Made by a program: the position numbers and the translations under genes. The notes beneath the pieces are model-generated. The model saw only the letters and a list, made by a program, of their open reading frames with translations, was not told the origin of the DNA and did not search any database. From Porpolomopsis calyptriformis (Eukaryota > Basidiomycota > Agaricomycetes > Agaricales > Hygrophoraceae), in contig OX621176.1 of the NCBI GenBank assembly GCA_951640195.1, positions 372,001 through 436,000 on the forward strand: 64,000 nucleotides of DNA, in the 5' to 3' direction. Shown piece after piece: positions 33,324 through 44,758 of this stretch; positions within the stretch are counted from its first letter, which is position 1; every line of letters begins with the position of its first letter.

Positions 33324-36300
33324 ATGACAAAGACCCACATGAAGACTCGAATCATGTGGGCCTCAATGGCGCACAACTCGCAAGGCAAACTGCCTGATGA
33401 TGACAACCCGGGAATGGCGCAGATGAGTGCCATCGCTGATTCCGGCATGCCACGTCACAACCTCAGCGACACCCAAAGATGGCCAGCGTCAGCCGTAAAT
33501 TCACCCCAGAGTGAACAAAGACATTGTGCCAACTTAGATGATGGCAGTTCCCAACTTACGGAAAGAGAGGAGTCGTCGCTGACGACAAGTCGGCATATAA
33601 GTATGACGATCAACCCAATACTCGATACATTAATGCACACCCTCACTGAGGGTCAAACGAGGACAGGAGTCCCTTCCTCATCACGAAACCTGAATGAACG
33701 AGTATACATTCATCAAATGTTAAATCTATTACAGCGTAATGAAATAGACGATCAATATAAGCGACGAGACCCATCACCCACACCCAGTCAGATGTCAACT
33801 GTGACCCATACTAAGAGACGACAAGAAAAGCGCCTGCAGAATCGTGAGGCACCAAGCGAGATGCTCTCTGACGTAGTTGATAGGGTCAATGCACTTGTTC
33901 AGACGAGAACGGGTGGAATTAGTCATGATGAATTCATGAAGCTAGCCAATGACCTTAACAAGGTTATGGTGTGTAAGAATAGTGACAACACCTGCCGAAA
34001 TAAGACAGATACAACCATCCACCCAGATAGGGACGAAGAAGATGAACTTCTGCAACAAGCGGAAGCTGAGCTTTGCCATCCTCAACAAGAAGATAAGATG
34101 AGTTCCATCTATCAGAGATGGCGAGCTGTGGCTGATCGAGTTGATAAACATTGACATGGAAGTAAGAAAAGGAATGACTGGAACAGATCGTTCGAACAAG
34201 AAAACGAAGTGGCCTTGAGACTGGGCACATTCACACTCAAGGATAGAGTGGCCATCCAAAGGTTGAGAAATGGCGACATCCATGAAACCAGAAGATCCAG
34301 CCTGGATGATCAAGGCATCGCCTTCAATGCTTCTGGAGAAACCATAGATTTATGGGCAGAAGGACAAAATGAGTGGTCCAAACAAGACTGCAGGCCGCCC
34401 TCAGATAGAAGGCGGTATCACCAGTCAGACGACGGTGATTCAGATGACCCAGATCAAGGATCGTCTTCTGATGATGGGTCCGATCATAGCGAAACGACGG
34501 ACACTGGAAGTGACCAGTTGAGGAATCGACCATCCGACGCTACCAGACATGGTAGTAAGAGAATGTCTAAACAGACATCAAAAGCAACAATATGACACAG
34601 AAGTCATAGCCATAAACCTCATAAATATGAGGGGAAAGATCAATGGTCTGATTACCTCAGAGACATTCATCGTAAATATCATAAATTAATTGATGAACAA
34701 GTGGGCAAACTACTGAAAGGAAACCTATCTGGTCTCCAAACCTCATCACCTAAACTGCCTACCCCAAAAGAGTATAGTGGTGAGGAGGACATTGAGAAAT
34801 TTGATGGGTGGCTTCAATCATTCCTGAGATGGTTGAAATTGTCCAACTATGCTGGACCTAATGCTAAGCCAGAGTGTATTGCTTTAACAGCTATTTATCT
34901 TGCAGACAAAGCAAGACAATGGTTCAATGACAATGTCAACAGCATGTCTAGGCAGAAACGCCAATGGACATTTAAAGAGGTCATCACTGGACTGTATGAC
35001 CGGTTCATTCATGAAGCATCTATACAGGATGCTATGACGAAATTCTATTCGAGAAAGTACACCACGGAAGGTTGTGTCTCAGGATTTTTCTACGACCTTG
35101 AGAGGTACACAGGTCATATGATACAAGAGCCTGACTCGTATACATTTAAAACCCAATTGTTATTGGGTCTACCTGCAAGGATAACTGACGCAGTTGTCCA
35201 GAAAGGCATTACTGCTGAAACCTCGTCACTTGAGACGATCCTCAAAGTTGCTCGACGTGTTGAAGAGAGCATTCGAATAAAGCATCGCTATAATGAGCAA
35301 TGCAAGGCAACATCTGGAGTAACCAGTCAGCCTAAAGCAACCACAAATATGCGGTCGCCAACAAATCAGACAACGAATAAAGAGATGCCATCGTATTCGA
35401 AGCCAGCATACAATAAGTACGCTAACAAATGAGGTCCATACCAACCGTATAGGCTGACTGACAACCGTCAGCCTTACAGACCACTGCCAAATAGACCTAG
35501 CGGTTCTGGAAGTAAACCGACGCCGCAGGCGCTGGCATATAATAAGAACCAGACAGGATCATCTGGTGTGAAATGCTACACCTGTGGCAAATTTGGCTAC
35601 TATGCGACAGATCCAAAATGTCCCAATTTTGGGAAACCCCGAATGGCAGCAATCCAAGAGGGGGAGGATGCATTCAAAATAGTAGCAGAAGATGCTATCA
35701 ACGAGAACGATCGAGAGGCAGACGAGCCTCAAAACAACTACAGAATCGTAGTTGAGGAAGAGGAGGACGATCCTTTACAAGGATCGCAGTATACATCACA
35801 AGGTGAAGAGTATCACCTCCAGGAATATGATGAGTATAAGGAGTACTCACAAGAGGAAGACGACAGTAACATCATTAACGAACAGATACGTTCAATAAGA
35901 GAAACGAGTAACTCTACTCATGAATTTATAGCATCTATAAACGACAAACAAGTGTTCAAAGAGGACACTCAACCCAAATCATGGGTTCATAAGTCCAGCA
36001 GGCAGCAGGACCACCCAGCGAAGCTGAGCACAAAAGTAAGGCCTTTAGTGGCTTGTATGGAATTAAACGGCCTTGTAGCCATTGTAATGTTCGATACAGG
36101 CAGCACTTCTGATGCCATTAGCCCAGAATTTGCGAGAGTCACAAATTTGAAAATATATCAGTTGAAGGACCCTGTTCTGATCCAACTAGGATGCCATGGT
36201 AGCAGATCGTGGATTAACTATGGTACTTACTGTCCCATGTGATATGAAAGTATTGCAAAGAAATACTACTTCGATATCGTAAATATCGACAGATTCGATG

Positions 36301-36855
36301 CTATAATTGGCATCGGTTTCATGCGTGAATTCGAAATTACGCTAGAGCCTAGTGCGAACCAGATAATGGTCTGCAGGGTAGCCACTCCCGCTCTTACTGA
36401 AGGGGAGGAAAATGATGAAATCGTGCGCAGACAATTGCTGCAACGAACTGAACAAAGGTCTGCTGAATGACTAGCGGATGCAGAACTGAAAGGTTCTGCA
36501 GGGAAGACGTCCAGACAGGATGTCATAGAAACTGACAAACCAAAAGAGTTTGTCGAGGAGTTTTCAAGAAAAAGGTGTTCAGATGTGAACACAAAGAAAA
36601 TAAAAGAGAGTACCCCTACTGGGTCTAATGAAAAGATGCTACTGAGTGTAGCTCAAATTGTTCAACCAAATGAAAGGACCGAAACATCCCTAACACACGA
36701 GGACAGACCTTGCCTTCGAGCCAAATGGATCGAAGCGTGCCAAGATATCATGCACGGAGTACCCGAGGAATTGCCTCCGGTACGTGGTGTCAATCACCAC
36801 ATACCTCTTATCAACAAAGATAAGAAGTACAACTACTACCTTCTGAGATGTCTGG
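33324..36855 (+). pseudogene. Ty3-A gag, nucleocapsid and protease
   Basis: One frame from MTKTHMKTRIM (33324) holds a long polar N-part, the capsid (KLPTPKEYSGEEDIEKF, GWLQSFLRWLKLSNY, about 34755-35290), a zinc knuckle (CYTCGKFGYY, 35577 on; usual H read as Y), and a protease (VMFDTGSTSDA near 36085). It runs on to VNHHIPLINKDKKYNYYLLRC, the start of RT, where element E interrupts it. TGA codons at 34152, 34593, 35430, 36240 and 36468 disrupt it. No gag stop separates gag from pol by design, so family A seems to be a single gag-pol ORF. Confidence 0.85.
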
Positions 36856-37073
36856 TGTAAGGCAGTCAAGGGGGGTGGGACTGCACAGCGAGGTTATGGT
36901 CCTGGGTATCGACAGTGAGGGTCTGTGATATGGTTCTGGGGGTGTAATCTCTCATTCTCTAGTATATTTATTTTGGGTGGCTATGGTGTCGAAGTATATA
37001 TACTGTAAATACCTTTATGTACCAGATAAGGAAATACTTTGTTTCAGCATGTAGAGTGTTCAACACACCTACA
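36856..37073 (-). repeat. Element E 3' LTR
   Basis: 218 bp, mate of 38849-39648 without its insertion; a third, solo copy is at 45792-46007. Confidence 0.88.
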
Positions 37074-37102
37074 TATCCTCTGTACTTAGATATTGACTGT
37101 CC

Positions 37103-38794
37103 TTAGTCAATCAACGTAATAAATCTAGTTGCGTCGTAGGTGCCTTGTCCAAAAGTTGTGTCGAATGCCATCTGTATAATACCGGTGACAATCCTACGAG
37201 CTTCGATAGGATCCATGCTATCAAGTGGATCAGGAGATGTGGGGAAGGGGAGAGTGTCATCTGGTGTATCAGATGGTTGCGTAGTGGAAGCAAAGGTTGT
37301 TGGAGGGGATGAAGACATGGTTGGGGGTGTAGATGAAGGCACATGAGGTAAATTAGTGTCGCGAGGGTGAATAGGAGGGTTAGAAATGGATCGGGCAGAT
37401 GTGTCAGAGGTCAGGGATGATGATTCAAGAGAGTGACTGGGCTGGGAAGAGGTAGATGGGTGTGTGGGGTTCAATGTGTGTTGAGAGCACGAAAGGGGTG
37501 GATTTGTGTTAGCTGTGGAATGGAAGTGGATTGGGTGCTCAGAACTGGAAGGGAAGGACCTGTTGGAGGTCCCCAGGGATGGTTGAAGACTAATGGCAGG
37601 GGAAAATGAGGTAAATGGGGGGCCGGGGGCTGACATGTGTTGGGGGGGAGGTAATGATATACATGAGGCATTGATGTCGTTGGGAGGTGTGAGATACATG
37701 GAAAGGGGTGGGATGGACTCATTGGAGGTCCTGGATGATACACAAGGTGAGGAAACAGTGTCCTTTATAGTGGACGACAAGGGGGGTGATGATATGTGTT
37801 GAGAAGGTGAAAAAAGCGAATATTTTGCGTTGGGGTCGTTGGGGGGCAATTCCTGTGGTCTGAGAGGTGGAAAACGTAGGCTAGGACGTACTGTACGTGA
37901 TCTAACAGTTCCGGTATTAAACGAGGGCGTGGACGTGGTGAAATCGGGACGAGGAGGTAGAGGATGGGTCTTGAAAGTAAAAACATCGTCGGGGTCGTTG
38001 GTGCGGATCGGAGGTGTGGATCGTTTGCGTCTAGCGTTGTATGGGTGCAGAGGCGTGTCCGGAAGTGAACGCGAAAGTTTCGTGTTGAATGGTTGAGTGG
38101 ATGTAGAGATATGGGGCAACGGAGGTAGGGGGTGGTTTCTAGAAGTGAAAACATCGTTCGCAATATTGGTACGGATCGAGGGTGTGGATTGTGTCTGTTT
38201 AGCATCGAATGGGTAGCGAGAGGCGTACGGAAGTGGACGTAAAGGTTTCGTGTGAATCGGCCCAGTGGATGTGGAGATATGAGACAAAGGACGTGGGGGG
38301 TAGTTAATGGAAGTGAAAGCATCGCTCGTGATATTGGGGAGGACGGAGTGGGTGGATCGTAGCTGTGTAGTATCGGAAGGGTACTGAGAGACGTATGGAA
38401 TCAGACGTGAAAGTTTCGTGTAAAATGGTGCAGTGGACGTTGAGATATGAGACAAAGGATGGGGGGGTAAGACTGAAGTGTTGGAGCCACTTGGAATCAT
38501 TGAGGGCATCATTGGTGATGAAGGGGAGTGGCATAACAAAGCTGGATGGGGAGAAGGAGGGACATAGAGGTGTCCTTTGATATGAGATGAGACCAATGAT
38601 GGTGGTCGGGATGGGAGACGGCAGTGGTTGGTGGCTGCGCAAATGGTTGAGACAAAGGCAAAGACAAGAATAATGGTGAACACGATGATGGAAGTGAAGG
38701 GAACCTTGAGCAGGGATTCATTATAGAGGGTCCAGGAGGTGGAGGGTAGCAGAGAGATGTCGTACAAGTGCTGAGAGGGAATGGTGGTGGACAT
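37103..38794 (-). CDS. Element E ORF: Pro/Ser/Thr-rich protein with N-terminal membrane anchor
   Basis: The ATG at 38794 lies 55 bp inside the 5' LTR border and opens a 563-codon frame without stops. After about 30 residues there is one hydrophobic segment (FTSIIVFTIILVFAFVSTI, about residues 33-54), a likely signal anchor. Then come at least three imperfect repeats of about 50 residues (each with HISTST, TKLSR/TKPLR, FTS..HP), long Pro/Ser/Thr-rich stretches, and a short conserved-looking C-terminus (MDPIEARRIVTGIIQMAFD). The frame is open upstream to 39001, but that part lies in LTR and foldback DNA. The composition suggests a cell-surface or secreted mucin-like protein. Origin as a captured gene or an env-like protein is undetermined. 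Unusually for this window it has no stops. Confidence 0.6.
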   Translation of the reverse strand: MSTTIPSQHLYDISLLPSTSWTLYNESLLKVPFTSIIVFTIILVFAFVSTICAATNHCRLPSRPPSLVSSHIKGHLYVPPSPHPALLCHSPSSPMMPSMIPSGSNTSVLPPHPLSHISTSTAPFYTKLSRLIPYVSQYPSDTTQLRSTHSVLPNITSDAFTSINYPPRPLSHISTSTGPIHTKPLRPLPYASRYPFDAKQTQSTPSIRTNIANDVFTSRNHPLPPLPHISTSTQPFNTKLSRSLPDTPLHPYNARRKRSTPPIRTNDPDDVFTFKTHPLPPRPDFTTSTPSFNTGTVRSRTVRPSLRFPPLRPQELPPNDPNAKYSLFSPSQHISSPPLSSTIKDTVSSPCVSSRTSNESIPPLSMYLTPPNDINASCISLPPPQHMSAPGPPFTSFSPAISLQPSLGTSNRSFPSSSEHPIHFHSTANTNPPLSCSQHTLNPTHPSTSSQPSHSLESSSLTSDTSARSISNPPIHPRDTNLPHVPSSTPPTMSSSPPTTFASTTQPSDTPDDTLPFPTSPDPLDSMDPIEARRIVTGIIQMAFDTTFGQGTYDATRFITLID

Positions 38795-38848
38795 GGTGAC
38801 AAAGAAGTGGTGTGTGTCGAAAATGGACCCTTGCGGTGGGCTCCAATA

Positions 38849-39648
38849 TGTAAGGCAGTCAAGGGGGGTGGGACTGCACAGCGAGGTCATGGTCCTGGGT
38901 ATTGACAGTGAGGGTCTGTGATATGGTTCTGGGGGTGTAATCTCTCGTTCTCTGGTATATTTATTTTGGGTGGCTACGGTATGAGGGACCAAACTGGACA
39001 AAAATCAAAATTTGTCAATTTGACAAGTCTGAATTACCAAAAAAGGCACTCTCCTGCACTCTCCTGCACTCTCCTGCACATTTCCTGCAGGATCTCACAC
39101 TCTCCTGCAGGATCCTGCACATTTCCTGCAGGATCCCACACTCTCCTGCAGGATCCTTCACCTTTCCTGCAGGATCCTGCACCTTTCCTGCACTCTCCTG
39201 CACTCTCCTGCATGTGTAGGATCCTGCACTCTCCTGCAGGTGTAGGATCCTGCACTCTCCTGCACCTTTCCCACACTCTCCTGTGGGATCCTGCACTCTC
39301 CTGCAGGTGTGGGATCCTGCACTCTCCTGCAGGTGTGGGATCCTGCAGGAGAGTGCAGGAGAGTGCAGGAAAGGTGCAGGATCCTGCAGGAAAGGTGAAG
39401 GATCCTGCAGGAGAGTGTGGGATCCTGCAGGAAATGTGCAGGAGAGTGCAGGAGAGTGCAGGAGAGTGCAGGATCCTGCAGGATACTGCCTTTTTTAGTA
39501 ATTCAGACTTGTTAAATTGACAAATTTTGATTTTTGTCCAGTTTGGTCCCTCATACTACGGTGTCAAAGTATATATACTGTAAATACCTTTATGTACCAG
39601 ATAAGGAAATACTTTGTTTCGGCATGTAGAGTGTTCAACACTCCTACA
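38849..39648 (-). repeat. Element E 5' LTR, interrupted
   Basis: LTR parts 38849-38979 and 39562-39648 join to 218 bp matching 36856-37073 once the foldback element and one CTACGG copy are removed. Confidence 0.85.
38980..39555. mobile_element. Foldback element built from CTCCTGCA repeats
   Basis: A 576-bp near-complete inverted repeat flanked by the 6-bp duplication CTACGG (38974-38979, 39556-39561). The outer 68 bp of each arm (TATGAGGGACCAAACTGG... / ...CCAGTTTGGTCCCTCATA) are unique sequence. The inner arms are tandem 10-11-bp units such as CACTCTCCTG, CACATTTCCTG and the palindromic CAGGATCCTG, pointing toward each other with the turn near 39335-39345. No ORF of its own. Short MITE-like elements use TIRs, but here the whole element is stem. 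Confidence 0.85.
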
Positions 39649-42600
39649 CCAGACTCGCTAAAGCCTCAGCTTATGGTGAAGATCACGCGGTATATGTGCA
39701 CTGGGTGGTGGGAATCGGTGCAAACTGATCAAGCAGCTCCGATGCTGTGCATTCCAAAGAAGAATGGCACTCTACAGATGCCAATTGATTGTCATAAACG
39801 CAACGACAATACTTTGAAGGACGTTACACCCTTTCCTGACCAAGACCAGATCAGATATGATGTGGCTGGCAGAACAATAAGGTCAAAAATCGACCTATCA
39901 GATGCTTATGAGCAGGTACGGATAGTACCTGAAGATGTGTATAAAAGCACATTTGCAACTATATATAGCACCTATGTGAGCCATACAATGCAGATAGGAG
40001 ACTGCAACACACCTGCTACGTTCCAGCAGGTAATGACAATGATCTTTTGAGATTTTATCGGCATATTCATGCATGCCTATCTCGATGATCTATTCATCTA
40101 TAGTGCTTCCATCTCAGAGCATGAAAAACACTTGGGTCTCGTGTTTGGTAAACTACGAGAATACAAGTTCTACCTCCAAGAGGAGAAGTGCGAACTGTAT
40201 GCTGATGTAATCGACTATCTAGGTCATAAGATAGACGACAAAGGGCTACACACAGACGCCGATAAAATGGCAAGAATATGCAATTGGCAACAACCGCGCA
40301 ATTACAACGATGTCTAGAAATTTATAGGACTCATACAATATCTGGTGCATTTCCTGCCAGATATCTCAAGTTATACAGGGCCATTAGTAGCCATGACAGC
40401 GAACAGGCAACCGTTTGTGTGGAGACCAATCCACAATAAATGCTTTGAAACAATAAAGCAGATATGCTGCTTGACACCTATACTAGTGCCGATACGTCAC
40501 AAGAAAGATGAACCCATATGGGTTATCTGCGACGCCTCAATACATGGCGTCAGCGCAATGTATGGACAAGGTCCTACCTGGCAAACCTGCAGACCAGCAG
40601 GATTTATGTTGCGAAAGTTTACGGATGCTCAATGGAATTATCGTACGTTCAAGTATGAAACGATTGCGATACTCGAAGCCCTCCTTAAATGGGAGGACAA
40701 ACTGATAGGATATCAGGTTCACATTGTGACCGACCATCAAGCTCTTGAGTTTTTCAAGATGCAAAGACGCCTGTCTAGCCGACAAGCTCATTGGATGGAA
40801 TACCTGTCAAGATTTGACTTTGACATAACATACGTCAAAGGGCAACTGAATAAAGTTGCCGATGCATTGTCATGTTATTATGAAAGTGATACATGGTATG
40901 ATGCTCACCCTATGAGTGAATATGTAGACGTAGATATATGTCTAGACCCAGAAAAGGATGATCTCCCTTGGGATCATCTAAACGAAATTTATACTGGAGC
41001 CATTGAAATGAAGGCTATCCAGGTCGTCGAAGACATTCAACGACGCCAAAGCAATCATCTTCTCGAAAGAGAAGAAGATAGAGATGCGCAAGCGGCAGCA
41101 CTCGCGCTAGTTCCGATTCCAGAAATGGAACCGATGAAAAAATTAAGATCATCCCCAGACGACCCAACGATATTCCAATCCTGTAAACAGGGAGAGAACT
41201 TGCGCGCTCATATAGAGCATGATAAATCGCTGACAGTAGCGATTCGTGGAGGATACATATCCGATGCATTATTCAGCAAGGTTCTCGAGAACCCTGATCA
41301 CTATAAGGCATTCACTGTCTGTGAAGGGCTGATTTGGTCCAAGAATTTGGGGGGAGAGGAAGTACTATGTATCCCATCTGCAAAGATGGGACAAGAATCA
41401 ATTTTCGGCCTGATCATTGATCAAGCACACTCAATAGTGGGCCATTTTGGTCCACAATGTACTGCTGACTATGTAAGATGATGGTACTGGTGGCCTAAGA
41501 TATTTAGCCACATTAAACAATTCTGCAAGTTGTGTCAGACTTGTCAAACGTCGAAAGACAATATGCAGCGCCTGACAGGACTGTTGCATTCATTACCCAT
41601 ACCCACGGAACCATGGAAATCAATAGGAATGGACTTTATTGGTCCATTTCCCAAAATTGATGGGTACAATTACCTATGGGTAGTCATTTGTCGAATGACA
41701 TCAATGATCCACCTAATTCCGGTGAATACCAAAACGAAAGCATCAGAGCTTTCGTGGATCTACTTAAAAGAAGTAGTAAGGCTTCACAGCCTTCCAGAAA
41801 GTATAGTCTCGGACAGAGACTCGAAATTTACCTCCAAATGGTGGAGCGAACTTCACAGGCTCTTAGGAGCTAAACTATTGATGTCTACATCTTTCCATCC
41901 TCAGATGGATGGCGCAACTGAATGAGCTAATCGCTCAATAGGTCAAATCCTCTGAGCAACCGTAAGCTTGGATCAATGAGACTGGATCACAAAGATCCTG
42001 ATGACCAAATTCGCGATCAACATGAGTATCAGCAAAGCTACAGGCTTCACTCTGTTCGAGCTGAATGGAACATATATGCCCGCTATGATTAAGCAGGTAG
42101 AAAATACTGCTGAGACACCGCCAGGTGTCCAAGCATTTGCTCAACAAGCACTGCAAAATCTGGCAGCTGCTCATGACGCGATCATTGCGCATCGCGTATT
42201 TCAAAGACACTACGCTAATCAGCGTAGAAGGGAAGAACCATTGATTAAAGTAAACGACTTTGTGTACCTATTGACTAAGAACCTTAAACTACCGCAAGGT
42301 AGAGCAGGGAAACTACTGCCAAGGTTTGTTGGGCCGTACAAAGTCATATGGGCCTTTCCTAATGAATCCAACTATGAGTTGGAACTCCCCGATGAGCTCG
42401 TGAAGCAACAGATTCATCCGCGCTTTCATGTAAATTTGCTGCATCCGCACCATCCAAACGATGATGCGTTATTCCCTAACCGAGCGTCAGTAGACGCTTA
42501 TGACTTCGGTGAACCACTTCAAACTGAATGGTTAGTCAACGAAATAGTTGGCCATAGGTGGGACAACTGAAAACTCGAGCTGGAGGTTCATTGGAACCTT

Positions 42601-42723
42601 GGAGACATGACATGGGAGCCTATCTCGTCATGTAAAGAGCTTAGTGCTCTAGATAAATATCTAACCCTAATGGGTGTAGATACCCCTCATCAACTGCCAA
42701 GACAGCCAGTTAAGAGGCACTGA
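39649..42723 (+). pseudogene. Ty3-A reverse transcriptase, RNase H, integrase and chromodomain-like end
   Basis: All parts lie in one frame: RT (GWWESVQTDQAAPMLCIPKK; YLDD at 40078-40089), RNase H (WVICDASIHGVSAMYGQG, VTDHQALEFFK), integrase zinc domain (HSIVGHFGPQC...CKLCQTCQ), integrase core (MDFIGPFPKIDGYN; VSDRDSKFTSKWW; HPQMDGATE), and a chromodomain-like end (EWLVNEIVGHRW...TWEPISSCKELSALDKYL). Stops at 40048, 40315 (TAG), 41479, 41923, 41953 and 42568 break it; in nearly all cases family context predicts CGA or CAG. Catalytic residues are otherwise kept, so the damage is late decay. Confidence 0.92.
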
Positions 42724-42968
42724 ATGCCGACTGCACTCAGAGCCTTGAGGCATGCCGACAAGCACACCTTATATGCACACTAAACTGAGTGCAACCAATA
42801 ATTGCCTTAATCGGCAATCAATGGACTGGACATACCTGGTCTGGTGGCGGACTCACCCCAATTGGGGTAATTAGAGGCACCAGAATGATGCTACAAGTCT
42901 AAGCATGACTTGTATAAAAGCACGATAAACAAAAAACAATAGTAGAAAATTTTCTACCCTGTACGACG
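42724..42968. other. Spacer between Ty3-A pol and third ORF
   Basis: 245 bp without ORF. A TATAAAAG-like sequence (42913-42920) lies about 50 bp before the third ORF and might be a separate promoter. Confidence 0.4.
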
Positions 42969-43232
42969 ATGTCGAATGAAAACAACATGCCCACAAGCGT
43001 AAGAACAAGCCCCTACCCCATAGACCCGAGACCACCAGAAACAGTGGATGTCATGAAATTGGCGTTCACTCTCTTAAAATTCCTCTCTTTTCTTCGTTCT
43101 TTTCCTTTCTTTTCTATGCCTGTTCTCTTTGGAAGGGGGGCTGTCTTTATTGGCAGCAGAAACTACTTGTACAAAAGGAGGAGTCCAAGTCCGACTAATA
43201 AAAAACCTAAACTAGTCCGTCTTGGCAATCTC

Positions 43233-44039
43233 CTACACTATACTATCTCTCAAAAACTCTACGAAACTAGAAACTACTTGACCATCTAAAGCGGCCAACT
43301 TATTACCCCAGTAGATTGCCCCATTAGTATCACCACCGGAGGCCTGCAACTCAGCAGCCTTCCCCTCAACGAAACCCACTGCTATCTTTCTCGCTTCCTC
43401 ACCCAACCAATCATTGGTGGGACTCCATAACAAACTAGGAGGAACTTCTTCCTCCTCGATCTTGATGTTGACGTTGGTCAACGACGACAAATCTTCCACT
43501 AAGAATAAAGAGTCAACAAATCATGAAGAGGGCGAGAGAATTGAGAGCTTACCACTAGAAAAAGAACTCATTGGACCAGGGGTCCAAGGACGGAAGGGGG
43601 GACTGGCAGCCCAGTCGACTGCCTCCTTCTTGACAGAAGGGAGGGAATCAGCCCACTTGTCAGACCCCCAATTAACCTACTCCTCCAAAGGGAGCTGGGA
43701 AGTAGGGGGAGGGGCGTCATCATCCCAAGCTAAGAAAGGGAAAGCCTATTATCAACAAACACAGACTAATAAAGACAAAACAAAATACTCACCAAGCGGA
43801 TCCTCCATCAAGCCGCAAGCATGCTGGATTGGCCAGCGAACGAACGGACACTTCCTGACTTTGTGCTTGCCACCGCAAGCAAAGTAGGAGAAGGAAGACC
43901 AACAGAGGTCGGCGTTGGAGGGGATGCGCTGGAGGTAGTAATGAAATGGATTGCAATCGAGAAAGACAGGAGCAGTGCGGTGCACCACTCCAGACTACTT
44001 GAAGAATCAAACATAGTGGCCTTGGTGGGAAGGAGTCAT
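43233..44039 (-). pseudogene. Copy of the unit-U zinc-knuckle gene, broken
   Basis: Same three-exon structure as 19719-20548. Starts at 44039 (MTPSHQGHYV), but TAG replaces CAG in the FFKQSG segment and the ORF ends slightly earlier (…FLRDSIV). The knuckle CFACGGKHKVRKCPF reads as YFACGGKHKVRKCPF. Confidence 0.65.
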
Positions 44040-44547
44040 GATGATTGACAAGGATTGAACTGAAGCATAGGGACACAACCCACACCTTTTATATGCCAAA
44101 GACACAAAGGGAGGACCAAAAGGAGGTTCCTCAGTCAAAGAAGAGAAACCTGATATGCCGGACAAGAGATAGAAACAACGGCGATCTCATGACTAGAAGA
44201 ACTATAGAAACCAGTCATGAGACAACACAGCCTAATGCTGCGGAAGGCTATGCCCAATAGAATTGAGTCATTAGAACAACACAAGCCTTGCGCAGTATGA
44301 CTAAGAACAATAGCAAACCTTAAACTGGGGGCTGTGAACAATAGAAAATGGGGTGACTGCGGAAGCTGACTCATAGTGACTCCTATTTTAGAAATACCAT
44401 ATAAACCCTGAGGGCAAAGCGGATCATCACTTTGTCCTCCTGTGAGATTACTTGTAGTAGCACGAACGCAATCAGAATCATCAGACTTCTTTTCTATCAG
44501 AACAAGAAAAGAGAAACACAAAACCATAACTACTGAGCCAACCGTTC

Positions 44548-44758
44548 ATGCCCATATTCCCTAAACTCTCAGCAGAGGCACGCAACAGATTCAACCCGCA
44601 GAACAACTTCTTTGTAGAAGTAAAACTTAATTCAGAAGGAATCATCACTCTATACGAAGACGTCCCTGTCAGAACTTTCTTCTATATCCTACTAGACTTA
44701 TTGAGCTCCAAGGCCTGCCTTGTGATTGACAAAAAGACTTGCAACTACAGTTGTGACA
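44548..44758 (+). pseudogene. Truncated gene start in unit U copy 2
   Basis: MPIFPKLSAEARNRF... to KTCNYSC, cut at the same base as in copy 1, then runs into Ty3-A sequence. Confidence 0.5.

Larger units (their letters stand above)
36856..39648 (-). mobile_element. Small LTR element E with a single membrane-protein-like ORF
   Basis: Two 218-bp LTRs (36856-37073 and 38849-39648, the latter holding a 576-bp foldback insertion plus its 6-bp duplication) surround 1775 bp of internal DNA. On the minus strand the LTR runs TGTAGG...CTTACA with a TATATATACT promoter-like box. The internal region starts with a TGG-type PBS (TGGAGCCCACCGC), and one ORF fills it. There is no gag or pol, so the element must be mobilised in trans. 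Flanks CTGG (36852-36855) and CCAG (39649-39652) fit a decayed 4-bp CCGG duplication; the Ty3-A RT frame (RC-PDSLKP) is restored when it is removed. Confidence 0.82.
43049..44758. mobile_element. Mobile unit U, copy 2
   Basis: 1710 bp, about 90% or more identical to the complement of 19001-20707. Starts TGTCATGA, ends TTGTGACA, with GTGGA directly repeated (43044-43048 and 44759-44763); the identity extends to the 8-mer ACAGTGGA. Inserted in the third ORF of Ty3-A, whose frame is restored on removal. It keeps the introns of the carried gene, so this copy was not made from a spliced transcript of that gene. Confidence 0.8.

Noticed and set aside
39040..39490. CRISPR-like or plain tandem repeat array
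   Set aside because: Units are 10-11 bp without spacers, arranged as two inverted arms with TIR-like ends and a target duplication in a fungal genome.
39015..39498. ORFs made of CRRVQESAGECRKG-like repeats on both strands
   Set aside because: They are translations of the minisatellite stem; open frames follow from the repeat unit.
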